A DNA stretch of 64,000 nt from Tharpella sp964457755 (GTDB lineage: Bacteria; Desulfobacterota; Anaeroferrophillalia; Anaeroferrophillales; Tharpellaceae). Of the stretch, positions 1 through 9,227 are shown in pieces. The DNA lies in contig CAYWGC010000010.1 in assembly GCA_964457755.1 (NCBI GenBank), positions 1-64,000 on the forward strand, given 5' to 3'. Numbering within the stretch: the first letter of the stretch is position 1; the number at the start of each line of letters is the position of its first letter. Made by a program: the position numbers and the translations under genes. Under the pieces are notes generated by a model. It was not told where the DNA came from, made no database searches, and saw nothing but the letters and a program-made list of their open reading frames with translations.

Positions 1-45
1 GGGATTCGCACCCGCTTGAATATGCGACCTAGGCCCGGCCGCACT

Positions 46-176
46 AACTATTCAGTCAACCCACTGTAAAGCTATAACAAATAGTGTCGAACATCGCTTC
101 GCCCTCTTTATAAAGGGGTCAAAGCTGGGGTGCTACGCACCTTGTACCAGCAATGACCCCAATCCCGGCAATTTGT
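46..176. repeat. Dispersed intergenic repeat, copy 1
   Basis: This non-coding stretch is closely similar to 20431-20594. Shared blocks include AACTATTCAG, GTGTCGAACATCGCTTCGCC and CAATGACCCCAATCCCGG. Inside it GGGGTCA (115-121) and TGACCCC (154-160) form an inverted repeat. A short third match (GCTTCGCCCTCATAAAC) lies at 7864-7880. It is probably a non-autonomous element or a large REP-like repeat. No coding capacity is seen. Confidence 0.7.
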
Positions 177-201
177 GAAAGGTGCCTGAATAGTTACCAA
201 A

Positions 202-276
202 AAATTTGTGTTTATTTGTGTCCATTTGTGGTTACGCTTTTTTTAACCACAAATAAACACAAATTTGCACAAATTT
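202..276. repeat. Heptad (ATTTGTG) tandem repeat arranged as a large inverted repeat
   Basis: The arms 202-234 and 244-276 are 33 nt each and near-perfect inverted complements. Each arm is built from degenerate ATTTGTG-type 7-mers. It lies downstream of the recB stop and could fold into a long hairpin that ends the recCB transcript. The rest of 1-333 contains only repeat copy 1 and no gene that I can support. Confidence 0.65.
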
Positions 277-333
277 AAAAAGGCTAAAAAGTTTTAACCT
301 TTTGCACCGGAGCCAAACTGATATCTTGTTATT

Positions 334-3300
334 TTACTGACCAGCGCAAATCACTTCAGTAAGATTATTAACCAGTTCCAGAGAAGGACGATCATAAAAA
401 ACGCCGCTTTCGGCATCTTTGCCGTTAATACCTCTGAGATAGAGATAGTAGACCCCGCCGAAGTTGGTCTCGTAGTCATAATCTTTGAGACGGTTTTGCA
501 AAAAACGGTGCAGAGCTATCAAATAGAGATGGTATTGAAGAAGATAGTCTGATTCGAGCATATTCTGCTGCAGCGCCGGCGCCGTATAGTCAGCATAAGC
601 CGGTCCCAGGTTATTGGTTTTCCAATCAATCAGATAATAGCGGTTATTAACACTGAAAACAAGGTCGATAAATCCGTTAAGGTAGCCGCACTTCGGTAGA
701 TGAGCCGGAAAACTGAGTTGCCAGCCGGCAATTTTATCCGGTGCGGTTTGCTTGAAAGCGGGCAATCCCTGACTTTTGAGCAGATCCGATAACTTTTCTC
801 CGGAAAGCGTTGCCGGTACCGGCAACGAGAACTCCATCTCAGCCCGCGCCACAAGATCATCCTGGGAAAGTTTTAGCTGACCATCGGCGCCTGGCAGCGG
901 CGTATTTAAGAGCAGCTCCAGCATAATAAAAAGCTTACTTTCATACTCTGACAAAAGGCTTGCATAATCTGATTGTGAGGATGCAATAAGCCCATAGCGT
1001 TCGAGAGAGCTGCGCACCAGATCTTTGAGTTGCGGATCATTTTGCCACTCTTTTTGCCTGACTATGGCAAAATCCATCTTTTCCAGGATCACATGGATGG
1101 CGTTACCGGTGGCCGTCCCGCCGGGGAAATTTACTAATGGAGGCGGTGTGTCATAAACCGAGATTAGTGACGACTCCGACAGTGCCACAGGATGAGAATA
1201 GGCCGCCGGCGCTTGCTGATGGCGCTCGGCTGTCAACCGGGAAAAACTTAAAAACCCTTTTGCGGGCAAAAGTTTACGCTTGAAGCTACGAGCCGTTACG
1301 GAAACTGGATCTAAATAGTCGGACTCGAGTTGTTGCTGACTCCAGACCGGAGTTTCGCGGACAATCTCAGGAATATCTTCCCAGATCTCCGCTTTTTCAT
1401 CATCGATCACCTTTGAACTTGGAGCCGGGCCCCCTTGAGCGATAAATTTCTCTAGTTCACTCTCATTTAGCGGCGGCCGCCGCAGATACATCAACGCGGT
1501 TTTGCCGCTGTCTCGAAGCTGCGGCCAGGCCATATAGAGAGAAGATTGAGCTCGGGTTAAGGCAACGTAAAGAAGTCTTAAGTTTTCGGCCAGATCTTCC
1601 ATGCTGGCGGCCGCAAGATTTGCTTTTGCGGCTTCGGGGCTTAAATCAAGACAACGAACATAGCCCTCACCGGTGGCCGCCGTTTTATGAAAAATTGTCT
1701 CAGAACGTTTATGAGCTGCCGGTTTAAATCCCCGAGACCATAAAAAAGGGGCAAAGACAATCGGAAACTCCAGACCTTTACTTTTATGAACCGTCATAAT
1801 TTTAAGGACTTCCGCCTCACTCTCTAAACGCAGCTCATACTCATTTTCATCATCGCTGACGCCAGCAAGGTGTTCATGAAACCAGTGCAAAAGGGCTTGC
1901 GGCCCCAAAAGATGCTCATTTTCAGCCTGATGCAGGATCTCTTGCAGATGATAAAAGTTCGTGAGAGAGCGCTCCCCCTGGGAAGAACAAGCCAGGTTGA
2001 GACGAAGATCAAAATCGGGGTCAGGTGACAAGGCCGCGTCAGAAAATCCGGAGATATCAGGAAAACTTGAAAAGATTGCCATCAATCCCCGCTTTAACCA
2101 GCTCTCGCGGGCAGCGTAAAAAATCTGCCGCCAGAGCTCATACTCCTGACGACAAAGAGTTAACGGCCCTTCCCCGTCGAACCCTGCACCATCATGGACC
2201 GCCGCCAAAAAGGCTGCGTCAAACCCCAGTAAAGAAGTGCTTAAGGCCGTACTTAAGAGACGATCATCATCGGGATAAAGCACCGCCTTCAAGAAAAAAA
2301 AGAGTTCTCTGGCTTCAGCCGTCTGCCAGAGATTACCGGCGGCGGCGATCACCGCCGGCACCCCGCGGGCAGTACATGCGGCCCAAACCTGGGCTGCCTC
2401 TTTGTTAGTCGTCGTCAGAATCGCGATATCGGAAGCCCGCAGAGAACGGCGAGAATTGTTCTCCTCGTTAACCAACACCGCCCGACTATTCTCAAGCAAA
2501 GATTTTTTAGAGTGAGGCTTGCGATCCGAAGCCAAAAGTTCAACACAACGACTCGCAACGGCGTTGATTAATTGATAACGAGCCCGGGATGCCGTCAGAT
2601 TTTCGCCATCTTCACCGCTAAGATGCCAAAAATGAAAGGGCACCTCTTCCCGACCGTCGATAAACAATTTATGCTGCGACGGACGACCCGCACACATGGG
2701 CCAATAGTCAATCCCTTCAAGGAGAAAAGGGGCCGGAATTTGAAATATCCGGTTCAGCGCCTTTAACAACTCCGGTGTGGAGCGAAAATTCCGATCCAGG
2801 GTAGCCCGTAATTGTCCCGCTTCCTGAGCCGCTTCAAGATAGGCGTAGATATCGGCACCGCGGAAACCATAGATCGACTGCTTAGGATCACCGATACGAT
2901 AAAAAAGAACCTCGGACCGCTCAAAAAGGGCGTTAAAAATCCCGTATTGAACCGGATCGGTATCTTGAAACTCATCAACTAAAGCTACCTTAAAACGCTC
3001 TCCTGCGAGACGCCGTAAAACCCCGCCTGCAACTGACTGCAAAGCTTTGCGCAGACCCGTAAGAAAATCACTGTAACCCTGCTGACGGGCCTTAAGTTTA
3101 CAAGCCTCAACCCCGTCCGGACCAGCGGCAAAGTCAAGAAAATCTCGCTTTATGGCACAGACCAGATTATCGGCAATTTGCTGGTAAAAAACAAAATCGG
3201 CGGCAAGCTGCTGACAAAGATCAAAAAACGGATGCTCCGGCGTCGTCTGCTGAGCCCGGGTTTTAGCTTTAAGGGCGCTGGCCGAAAACTTTACTAAAAT

Positions 3301-4212
3301 TTTGGCGGCCTCGGCCGTCGGCCAATCCGCTTCGACCAGGACTTGCTCAAGCTGGGTCGCAAAATTGTCGAACTTTGCCAGAGGCCAGACACTTTTATGC
3401 AGAGGCTCTCCGTTATAGAGAAGATCCTTGATCGCAGGCCGCTCCTTAACCATATAATTATGGGCATTTTGACAGTTATCTCTAAATTGCGGGACCAGAT
3501 TTTCAATCTCGGCTACAAGGTGGGCAATCTCCTCTGCCCAACAACCAGCTTCCGGGTTTTCCGGTAAAACCACAAGATCGGGATCCTGATCCAGCCGGGC
3601 CGCCAGGGATACCAAGGTTTCGAGCTGCAAACCGCAGTCGACAGCGATCCGGGCCAGCAATTCAGAACCCTTATAAAACCTTAGCCGCCAATAATCTGCA
3701 GCCACCGACTCTATAAAAAGCCGGCTCTCTTTAACCAGCTCAACCCCGGCCCGCTGACTGCACTCAAAGGCATAATCGCTTAAAATACGATTACAAAAAC
3801 CATGAATAGTAGCAATTACAACCTCATCGAAACTGCCTCTGGCACTATTAAGACGCTCTTTAAGGAGATTAAGCGAGGCCCCCTGAGCCAGCGCCTGGGC
3901 CAGTACCCGGCCGAGATCGCCATCTTTTTCCGGGTCGAGGGGACGGCTTGGAGAGATAGCGCCAAGAAGGTTTGCGGCCGCTTTCAGGATCTCACGAATC
4001 CGCTCTTTGAGCTCTTCAGTCGCGGCTTGGGTAAAGGTCACTACCAGGATATTGCCAGCCTTAAGGTCAGCCCTCTCCAGAACCAGACGCAAGAATAGAT
4101 ATTGAATCGTATAAGTTTTGCCGGAACCGGCTGCCGCCTCAATCAAAACCCGTCCTCGGGTAAGAGGATAGTCAAGAATATCATATTCGCGAAATGGGAT
4201 AAGCCGTGTCAT
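334..4212 (-). CDS. recB: RecB-like exodeoxyribonuclease V beta subunit (helicase/nuclease)
   Basis: This is the 1292-aa SF1A helicase-nuclease subunit of the RecBC(D) double-strand break repair enzyme. Walker A AAAGSGKT is at residues 26-33, motif II is DEFQDTD, and late helicase motifs include TVHKSKGLEF and LLYVALTRAQ. The C-terminal PD-(D/E)XK nuclease is intact, with GNAIH, GFIDLVF, DWKTN near residue 1195 and QYHLYLIAL. The length is slightly above E. coli RecB (about 1180). It lies 112 nt downstream of recC in the same direction, so the two are probably co-transcribed. No recD follows within the window; the next bases downstream are repeats. Assignment as RecB rather than AddA rests mainly on the RecC-type partner. 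Confidence 0.93.
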   Translation of the reverse strand: MTRLIPFREYDILDYPLTRGRVLIEAAAGSGKTYTIQYLFLRLVLERADLKAGNILVVTFTQAATEELKERIREILKAAANLLGAISPSRPLDPEKDGDLGRVLAQALAQGASLNLLKERLNSARGSFDEVVIATIHGFCNRILSDYAFECSQRAGVELVKESRLFIESVAADYWRLRFYKGSELLARIAVDCGLQLETLVSLAARLDQDPDLVVLPENPEAGCWAEEIAHLVAEIENLVPQFRDNCQNAHNYMVKERPAIKDLLYNGEPLHKSVWPLAKFDNFATQLEQVLVEADWPTAEAAKILVKFSASALKAKTRAQQTTPEHPFFDLCQQLAADFVFYQQIADNLVCAIKRDFLDFAAGPDGVEACKLKARQQGYSDFLTGLRKALQSVAGGVLRRLAGERFKVALVDEFQDTDPVQYGIFNALFERSEVLFYRIGDPKQSIYGFRGADIYAYLEAAQEAGQLRATLDRNFRSTPELLKALNRIFQIPAPFLLEGIDYWPMCAGRPSQHKLFIDGREEVPFHFWHLSGEDGENLTASRARYQLINAVASRCVELLASDRKPHSKKSLLENSRAVLVNEENNSRRSLRASDIAILTTTNKEAAQVWAACTARGVPAVIAAAGNLWQTAEARELFFFLKAVLYPDDDRLLSTALSTSLLGFDAAFLAAVHDGAGFDGEGPLTLCRQEYELWRQIFYAARESWLKRGLMAIFSSFPDISGFSDAALSPDPDFDLRLNLACSSQGERSLTNFYHLQEILHQAENEHLLGPQALLHWFHEHLAGVSDDENEYELRLESEAEVLKIMTVHKSKGLEFPIVFAPFLWSRGFKPAAHKRSETIFHKTAATGEGYVRCLDLSPEAAKANLAAASMEDLAENLRLLYVALTRAQSSLYMAWPQLRDSGKTALMYLRRPPLNESELEKFIAQGGPAPSSKVIDDEKAEIWEDIPEIVRETPVWSQQQLESDYLDPVSVTARSFKRKLLPAKGFLSFSRLTAERHQQAPAAYSHPVALSESSLISVYDTPPPLVNFPGGTATGNAIHVILEKMDFAIVRQKEWQNDPQLKDLVRSSLERYGLIASSQSDYASLLSEYESKLFIMLELLLNTPLPGADGQLKLSQDDLVARAEMEFSLPVPATLSGEKLSDLLKSQGLPAFKQTAPDKIAGWQLSFPAHLPKCGYLNGFIDLVFSVNNRYYLIDWKTNNLGPAYADYTAPALQQNMLESDYLLQYHLYLIALHRFLQNRLKDYDYETNFGGVYYLYLRGINGKDAESGVFYDRPSLELVNNLTEVICAGQ

Positions 4213-4277
4213 CTTATAAATAACCTACTCCGGCCCAGCCGGAAGCATAGTAATATACATTCATTAATTATTTTTTT

Positions 4278-4335
4278 GACAGGATTGACAGGATAAAACC
4301 GGATTTTTTATCCTGTTAATCCTGTTAATCCTGTC
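4278..4335. repeat. 9-mer (ACAGGATTA-type) tandem repeats in inverted arrangement
   Basis: Two GACAGGATT units (4278-4295) face three AATCCTGTT units (4309-4335) around a short spacer, giving a hairpin between recC and recB. The right arm covers the recC stop codon, so the last RecC residues (RQD) are encoded by the repeat. It may be a processing site or a partial terminator. Confidence 0.65.
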
Positions 4336-7300
4336 TAAACAAAAAAACCGACCCTAAACGCTGGGCTAAGTTTTCAAAATCAGCCCAGAAGGTTTCGTCT
4401 TCGAGGTTATCCTTAAAACAGAATTGAAAGGCTTCATCCTGGACGTCGTAGTTATTCTCTGAGGCGAGCAGGGTTCGAACTTTCTCGCGTGCCTTGGCGC
4501 GACCCTTTTCGACACCTCCCTTTTCCGCCTCTTTTACAAAAGTTTTGTACCAAGGCAGGGAGAGGGCCGGAAGAAAAGGCAACGGCCGCTGCAAACCTTC
4601 AATAAAGATCTCATAGAGAATTGCGATTTCAACCCGAGCCTGAGTCACCTCCCGCACCGCAAAAACGAGCGGATTTTTTTCCGTCAGGGCGTGAAAACGG
4701 GTCTCCTGCGCCCCTTCTTCAGTTTCGCCATGAAGCTTTGAAAGTTCAAGACCAAGATGGAGAATTGCAGAACGCATCCAATCCTTATCTTTAGCCTCTT
4801 TTGCCGGACGATAGAGGACCTGTCTGATAATCCCGTCCTCTCCGCAATAGAGGCTGGCAAGCTTTAACTGAATCTCAACGCCCCCCTCATCAAGCACCAG
4901 AGTGACGGTCTCCTGTAAAGGAGGTAGAGCTCTAACACAAAAAGGCGCAATCTCGGCCGTCATGGCGATGGCGGTTTTGAACTTCTCGGCAAAGACCACC
5001 CGGCCCGAAGCCCGTAACGGCAATTTACCGGCACCAGCCAAACGTCGCTCAACTTTTTCCATAAATGCGGGATCTGAGCGCGCCCCAAAAGGAGTCGCCA
5101 GTAAGCAGTCAATCATCTCATCGTAAAGTTGATACGAGTCAAGCGCATTAAGTGCAAAAGGCTCACTATCGTCAAGATGGTCAATTTCTAAAATCTCCGG
5201 GGCAACTCTAAGGCGCTCTTTAAGAAAATAACGGGCAGGACTCGTGTAAAAGCGAAGCAGATCTAAAAGCTCAATCCTTTCAGGCAGTATTATATCCAGA
5301 GGCGGACCCAGAAAATCCGGTTTCTGGGTATGCTGTCGACTCAAACCGGCGGCAATCGCGGCCGCAATAGAATCGTAAGAGAAAAACCGCTTCTCCTCAT
5401 TTCCATTGTCGCCTACAACTTGAAAATAACGCGGGCTGAAAGGCTGGGGCGGATGGTCATAGAGCAGCAGATCACGCAAAGATTTTGCCCCGGCTTTAAG
5501 CGGAACCACAAAATGATCTTCGACATAATCTAAAAGTTCACTGATCAGGAGTGACGGCGGCCGCAGATGATTGTCTTTGGGATCGCGCCCGATATAACTT
5601 AAAACCAGGGTATTGCGGGCGGCTAAGAGAGTTTCTAAAAAGAGATAACGATCCTCGTCCCGAGCGGTTCGGTCTCCGGCCCGAGGCACAAGTGAGATAA
5701 GATCGTAAGCGGGTGGCCGCTGGTTGCGCGGAAAGTCGCCATCGTTAAGGCCGAGCAGACAGATCATCTTAGCGGGCAGAGCCCGCAGCGGCAGGATTGA
5801 TGAAAAATTAATGCCGCCAGCAAAAAAACCGGCCCCATCAAGGATCTCCCCTAAACTCTTTTCCAGGGCAGCGATTATCGTTTCCGTACTCAAACAAAAG
5901 ATCTTACTCTCATCCGCAGCAGACCCTGCTACTGTGTCCAGTTGGTGACCAAGGTTATTGATGGCTTGGCGCAAAAGCAACAAATCGCCGTCACCGGCCG
6001 ACGCGGGCAGGATAAAATCATCAATCAGGCTTTCCAACTCCATCCGCCACTGGGCTGCCGGCAAAGTTTTTAACAAACGCTGCCGGGTTTTACCCAAAGC
6101 CCTGATAAAAGCACAAAAAGATCCCAGGATCAGGGCTTCAGAACCCTCAATTCCAGGCAGGGGGGAAAAACCGGGGCCGGCCGCCAAGCCCCCGGATCCA
6201 GATGCCCAGACCTCGACCTCTGGATCTGAACCAACCCCTGAATTATTTAGACCATTCCCGGCCAGGCCATAACCGGCCAGCAGCCGGTTCAGCCCCCAGG
6301 CAAAAGAGTGCTCGGTAAAGTCGACCCCAATATTTTCCTGCCTAAAATCACCGTCAAGCCCCCAATTAACCGCAGCTTTCCGAAGCCACTCACGCAGCAC
6401 AGCCAGACCAGATTCCGTAACCGAAAAACGCCGACAAACCACATCTTGACTAAAGAGATCAAAAACCTCACTTAAATGATAACGACTCCGGGTCAGGCGC
6501 AAAAGATCGAAAAAAGCCCTGATAGCCGGCTGCCGCAATACTGATTTAGAGCTGACCAGGGAAAAAGCCAGTCGAGAGTTGTCGGGAAGCGGCCGTCGAT
6601 GAGCAAAAAGAGCCTCAATATAGGGCGCATAGAGACTTATATCAGGGGCCATGACAAAAATATCATCGGGTTCTAAAGCGGGGTCACGCTCAAGGGCCGC
6701 CAGAATTGTATCGTAAAGAATTTCGACTTCACGCTTTAAGCCATGACTACTGTGGATCTGTAAAGAAAAATCATCATCTTCAAGCCTTACGGGGGTATGC
6801 GGAGGTTCTAAAAAAAGGATTTGGCGTTGCAGAGAGACGAGCAGTGAGTTTCCTTCAGGGACCACAAAATGTTCATTGTACTCGGCCACTTCCAGGGCTG
6901 CGGCAAGATCGAAAAAAGCCCTCCCCAAACGCCCCCAGGAAGCCAGCAGCGGATGCCCGGCGGGCTCATCGGATTCTGGTTCGGACTGCGTTGGGGGCGC
7001 CTGGAAGCGACTTTTTTGGCCGCCGAGGTAATATTGATCACCCCAGTATTCGGCACAAGGATTACAATGAAAGAGATGAACCTCGGTTAAGCGCGAGAGC
7101 CCCTTAAAGAGGTCGAAATAGGTAAAAGGCAGAGCCGCAAACCCAAAAAGAAAGAGTCGCGAAGGTAAAGCTGAGCTTAATTCATGAAGTGAAAACGGAG
7201 ACGCTTCCGGAAAAAATTCGGGATAGATCATCTCGTTTAAAAGTTCATGCAGGGCGGCAAAATGAACTTTGGCCTGGCCCTTGCCAAGAGCAAGCCAGAG

Positions 7301-7825
7301 ATCTTTCTGCCACCTTGAAGAGGCAAATTGAGAGAGCGGATTTTCACCCCGCTCCCAGGCCCGGATAAGTTCCGGTCGAGCCAGCAGGTAACGATCAAAA
7401 AGATCGGCTAAAGCCAGTGCCAGATGATAACGCGAAAGCTCATCCCCGGTCTCGTTAAGATAACTGTCAAGTTCCGGAGAACGGCCAAGATTAAGACCAC
7501 GGCCCGGTGCCAGGGCAAAAAAGATTTTCCAGGCCAGACTCTCCTGGGCAAACGGATTAACCTTTGCCCCCGGATCAATCTGAAATCGCAGACCGGCCAA
7601 AACACTCTTTTCAAGAAAGGCTTGCGGGAAAGGAAATTCAAGATTTGCCGAAATCCCGTTGACCCGGGCAAGATAGAGTTTTAACCAGCGCTCAAGAGCT
7701 CGACTCGGGACCACCACGACCTCAGGATCCAGGACTCCGGCAGACTTTTTTTCAAGCAGAAAAGTCGCCAAGACCCGGGCTGACTCTTCCAGATGATTAC
7801 TGCTGTGAATAAAAAAACCGGCCAT
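4325..7825 (-). CDS. recC: RecC-like exodeoxyribonuclease V gamma subunit
   Basis: This 1166-aa protein is close to the usual RecC length (about 1120). RecC is the non-catalytic subunit that holds the helicase-like fold, splits the DNA and recognises Chi. The N-terminus (FIHSSNHLEESARVLATF) and blocks such as DIFVMAPDISLYAPYIEALF and ICLLGLNDGDFPR are typical of RecC. It is the first gene of a recC-recB pair. The stop codon lies within a repeat that overwrites the extreme C-terminus. The start is ATG at 7825, with no better in-frame alternative. Confidence 0.92.
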   Translation of the reverse strand: MAGFFIHSSNHLEESARVLATFLLEKKSAGVLDPEVVVVPSRALERWLKLYLARVNGISANLEFPFPQAFLEKSVLAGLRFQIDPGAKVNPFAQESLAWKIFFALAPGRGLNLGRSPELDSYLNETGDELSRYHLALALADLFDRYLLARPELIRAWERGENPLSQFASSRWQKDLWLALGKGQAKVHFAALHELLNEMIYPEFFPEASPFSLHELSSALPSRLFLFGFAALPFTYFDLFKGLSRLTEVHLFHCNPCAEYWGDQYYLGGQKSRFQAPPTQSEPESDEPAGHPLLASWGRLGRAFFDLAAALEVAEYNEHFVVPEGNSLLVSLQRQILFLEPPHTPVRLEDDDFSLQIHSSHGLKREVEILYDTILAALERDPALEPDDIFVMAPDISLYAPYIEALFAHRRPLPDNSRLAFSLVSSKSVLRQPAIRAFFDLLRLTRSRYHLSEVFDLFSQDVVCRRFSVTESGLAVLREWLRKAAVNWGLDGDFRQENIGVDFTEHSFAWGLNRLLAGYGLAGNGLNNSGVGSDPEVEVWASGSGGLAAGPGFSPLPGIEGSEALILGSFCAFIRALGKTRQRLLKTLPAAQWRMELESLIDDFILPASAGDGDLLLLRQAINNLGHQLDTVAGSAADESKIFCLSTETIIAALEKSLGEILDGAGFFAGGINFSSILPLRALPAKMICLLGLNDGDFPRNQRPPAYDLISLVPRAGDRTARDEDRYLFLETLLAARNTLVLSYIGRDPKDNHLRPPSLLISELLDYVEDHFVVPLKAGAKSLRDLLLYDHPPQPFSPRYFQVVGDNGNEEKRFFSYDSIAAAIAAGLSRQHTQKPDFLGPPLDIILPERIELLDLLRFYTSPARYFLKERLRVAPEILEIDHLDDSEPFALNALDSYQLYDEMIDCLLATPFGARSDPAFMEKVERRLAGAGKLPLRASGRVVFAEKFKTAIAMTAEIAPFCVRALPPLQETVTLVLDEGGVEIQLKLASLYCGEDGIIRQVLYRPAKEAKDKDWMRSAILHLGLELSKLHGETEEGAQETRFHALTEKNPLVFAVREVTQARVEIAILYEIFIEGLQRPLPFLPALSLPWYKTFVKEAEKGGVEKGRAKAREKVRTLLASENNYDVQDEAFQFCFKDNLEDETFWADFENLAQRLGSVFLFRQD

Positions 7826-8064
7826 TACATCCTAATAAAGTCATAGCAAACGGCGACAATTTTGCTTCGCCCTCATAAACACAACATCCTCTTCTTTTTC
7901 ATCTCATTATCAGGCTATGAATGCAAGATTTTATTCTTCCCAGCCAACAACCTGGAATTTATCCGAGATCTATGTCGAAAAAAGTTACAACACCCTTTCT
8001 AAGCCCCAAAACATCATAAGAAAGAAATGATTTCAACTGTTTGAAAAATTGGTTTAGTTATTGC

Positions 8065-8070
8065 TTGACA
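8065..8070 (+). promoter_or_regulatory. Possible -35 element (TTGACA) upstream of the PilZ gene
   Basis: TTGACA is perfect, but the clean TATAAT (8104-8109) is too far downstream (33 nt) to pair with it. The correctly spaced hexamer (AATCAT, 8088-8093) is poor. The 7826-8120 gap otherwise holds only the truncated third repeat match at 7864-7880. Confidence 0.3.
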
Positions 8071-8120
8071 CCCCCATCCACGTAGAAAATCATACCTATC
8101 AAATATAATAAAGGCGAATC

Positions 8121-8438
8121 ATGGAACAGAGAGTAGTAACCAGATACAACCTTCAAGTTCCAGCCCATGTTGAAACTAAGCTTAGTGACGGTAATGTTCA
8201 AGCATATGAATTAACAACCCGTGATGTTTCATCAAGCGGAGCTTTCCTTTTGACCAATGGTCAGTCACTAGAGAATGGAACAGATCTAAAGGTCAACCTC
8301 TATCTCAACTCATTTTCAGGGTCCGGCTCATGGGTGACAATGAATGGGCGGGTGGTTCGCGTTGAAAACGAAGGTATCGGGGTCTGCTTTGACGGCAAAT
8401 ATCAGTTTATCAGTAATGCGCCTGGCCTTGATATGTAG
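8121..8438 (+). CDS. PilZ-domain c-di-GMP-binding protein
   Basis: This is a single PilZ domain of 105 aa. The two c-di-GMP motifs are intact: RxxxR at residues 4-8 (RVVTR) and DxSxxG at 35-40 (DVSSSG). There are no other domains, membrane segments or signal peptide, so it is likely a cytosolic receptor acting by protein contact. It is monocistronic, with a strong terminator about 85 nt downstream. A ribosome-binding site (AAGGCG, 8111-8116) precedes the ATG. Its target is not evident; the pilus ATPases further along the window are candidates only by general association of PilZ proteins with motility. Confidence 0.9.
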   Translation: MEQRVVTRYNLQVPAHVETKLSDGNVQAYELTTRDVSSSGAFLLTNGQSLENGTDLKVNLYLNSFSGSGSWVTMNGRVVRVENEGIGVCFDGKYQFISNAPGLDM

Positions 8439-8521
8439 TAACCCGCAATACCAGTGAGAAGAAGCCACACTCTTTGAAAATCAGGGCTGGAAATCCCCAG
8501 ACCTTATCTTTAAAAAGCTAC

Positions 8522-8568
8522 ATAGAGAGCCGCATTGCTTTTAAGAGGCAATGCGGCTCTCTATTTTT
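8522..8568 (+). terminator. Strong rho-independent terminator after the PilZ gene
   Basis: A perfect 17-bp stem (8522-8538 with 8548-8564) and 9-nt loop are followed by a T-tract at 8564-8568. It separates the PilZ gene from the cytochrome operon. Confidence 0.93.
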
Positions 8569-8844
8569 GCCGAAAAATGAGAAGTTGGGTAGATGGCGGG
8601 TTTGACCACTCCAAAGTATTCAGGAGTGCACTTTTTTTATATACTACCAAACAATATCGAGTAACCCTTTAATTTTAAAAAGGTTTCTAATATTCAACCA
8701 CCTCCAGCACTCCGTGAAGCAAGACAAAAAGTACAAAAAACATATACATTCAGACACCTGAAAACCCTCCAAAAATCCCAAGACACAATATAAAACCTCT
8801 TGAAAACAATAGCTTACAATATTATACAATATTTTTTATTGAGA
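8569..8844. other. AT-rich gap with a weak second hairpin
   Basis: This stretch has no supportable gene. CACTCC/GGAGTG (8607-8612 and 8623-8628) followed by T7 at 8632-8638 forms a weak terminator-like hairpin. The rest is AT-rich leader sequence up to the sigma-54-type promoter. Confidence 0.4.
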
Positions 8845-8860
8845 TGGAACGCTTTATGCG
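8845..8860 (+). promoter_or_regulatory. Sigma-54 (RpoN) promoter of the cytochrome operon
   Basis: TGGAACGCTTTATGCG keeps the invariant GG (8846-8847) and GC (8858-8859) exactly 10 nt apart and matches TGGCACGN4TTGCW closely. The predicted start is near 8871, leaving a leader of about 65 nt before the first gene. A sigma-54-dependent response regulator is encoded at the far end of the same cluster. Confidence 0.8.
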
Positions 8861-8934
8861 TTTGTATATTATATAACAAACAACATTGAACAAGAGACAA
8901 TAAAATCTTTTGGAACTGCGCGGAGGTAAGAAAA

Positions 8935-9183
8935 ATGAAAACCACATTACGTATCGCCACCCTGGTTGCTATCCTGCAAGCAAATTCAGTTTTTGCCGCA
9001 AATGGCGCTGATAGTGCTGGAATCAGCCTCGGCGGATGGATTTTTATCGGATTTATGGCAGTTATCGTTATTTTCCAGTTTGTCCCAGCTTTGTTTATGT
9101 TTGGCTCCATGATGGCAGCCCTTTTTGGAAAATCGAGAAGCCACAAGGGAGTTACCGAAAACGGGAAAGCCAACCACGTTTGA
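8935..9183 (+). CDS. Small signal-peptide/membrane protein, paralogue 1 of 3
   Basis: This is an 82-aa protein with a signal peptide ending SVFA|AN near residue 22, then a short polar stretch and one hydrophobic segment (about 32-60), then a charged C-terminus. It shares a G(I/W)IF..I..G..A(L/V)IV..Q.(V/I)PAL pattern with the proteins at 9705 and 10078, so the three are diverged duplicates. It is the first gene after the sigma-54-type promoter, with a good ribosome-binding site (GGAGG). I do not recognise a named family. By context it may be an accessory of the cytochrome c/b pair downstream, perhaps a small subunit or assembly factor; that is inference. Confidence 0.8.
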   Translation: MKTTLRIATLVAILQANSVFAANGADSAGISLGGWIFIGFMAVIVIFQFVPALFMFGSMMAALFGKSRSHKGVTENGKANHV

Positions 9184-9227
9184 GTGGATCGACCAGCGCA
9201 TTACTTCCGAAAAAAGGGGAATCAATT

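Noticed and set aside
1..45. Possible tRNA 3' part on the minus strand (T-arm-like GGGTGCGAATCCC)
   Set aside because: The T-loop lacks the near-invariant U55 and no anticodon stem can be formed from the adjacent bases; the rest lies outside the window.
2025..2408. Plus-strand open frame of 127 codons inside recB
   Set aside because: Antisense shadow of a well-supported gene, with Arg/Pro-rich low-complexity composition.
6706..7107. Plus-strand open frame of 133 codons inside recC
   Set aside because: Antisense shadow; no family resemblance and no ribosome-binding site.
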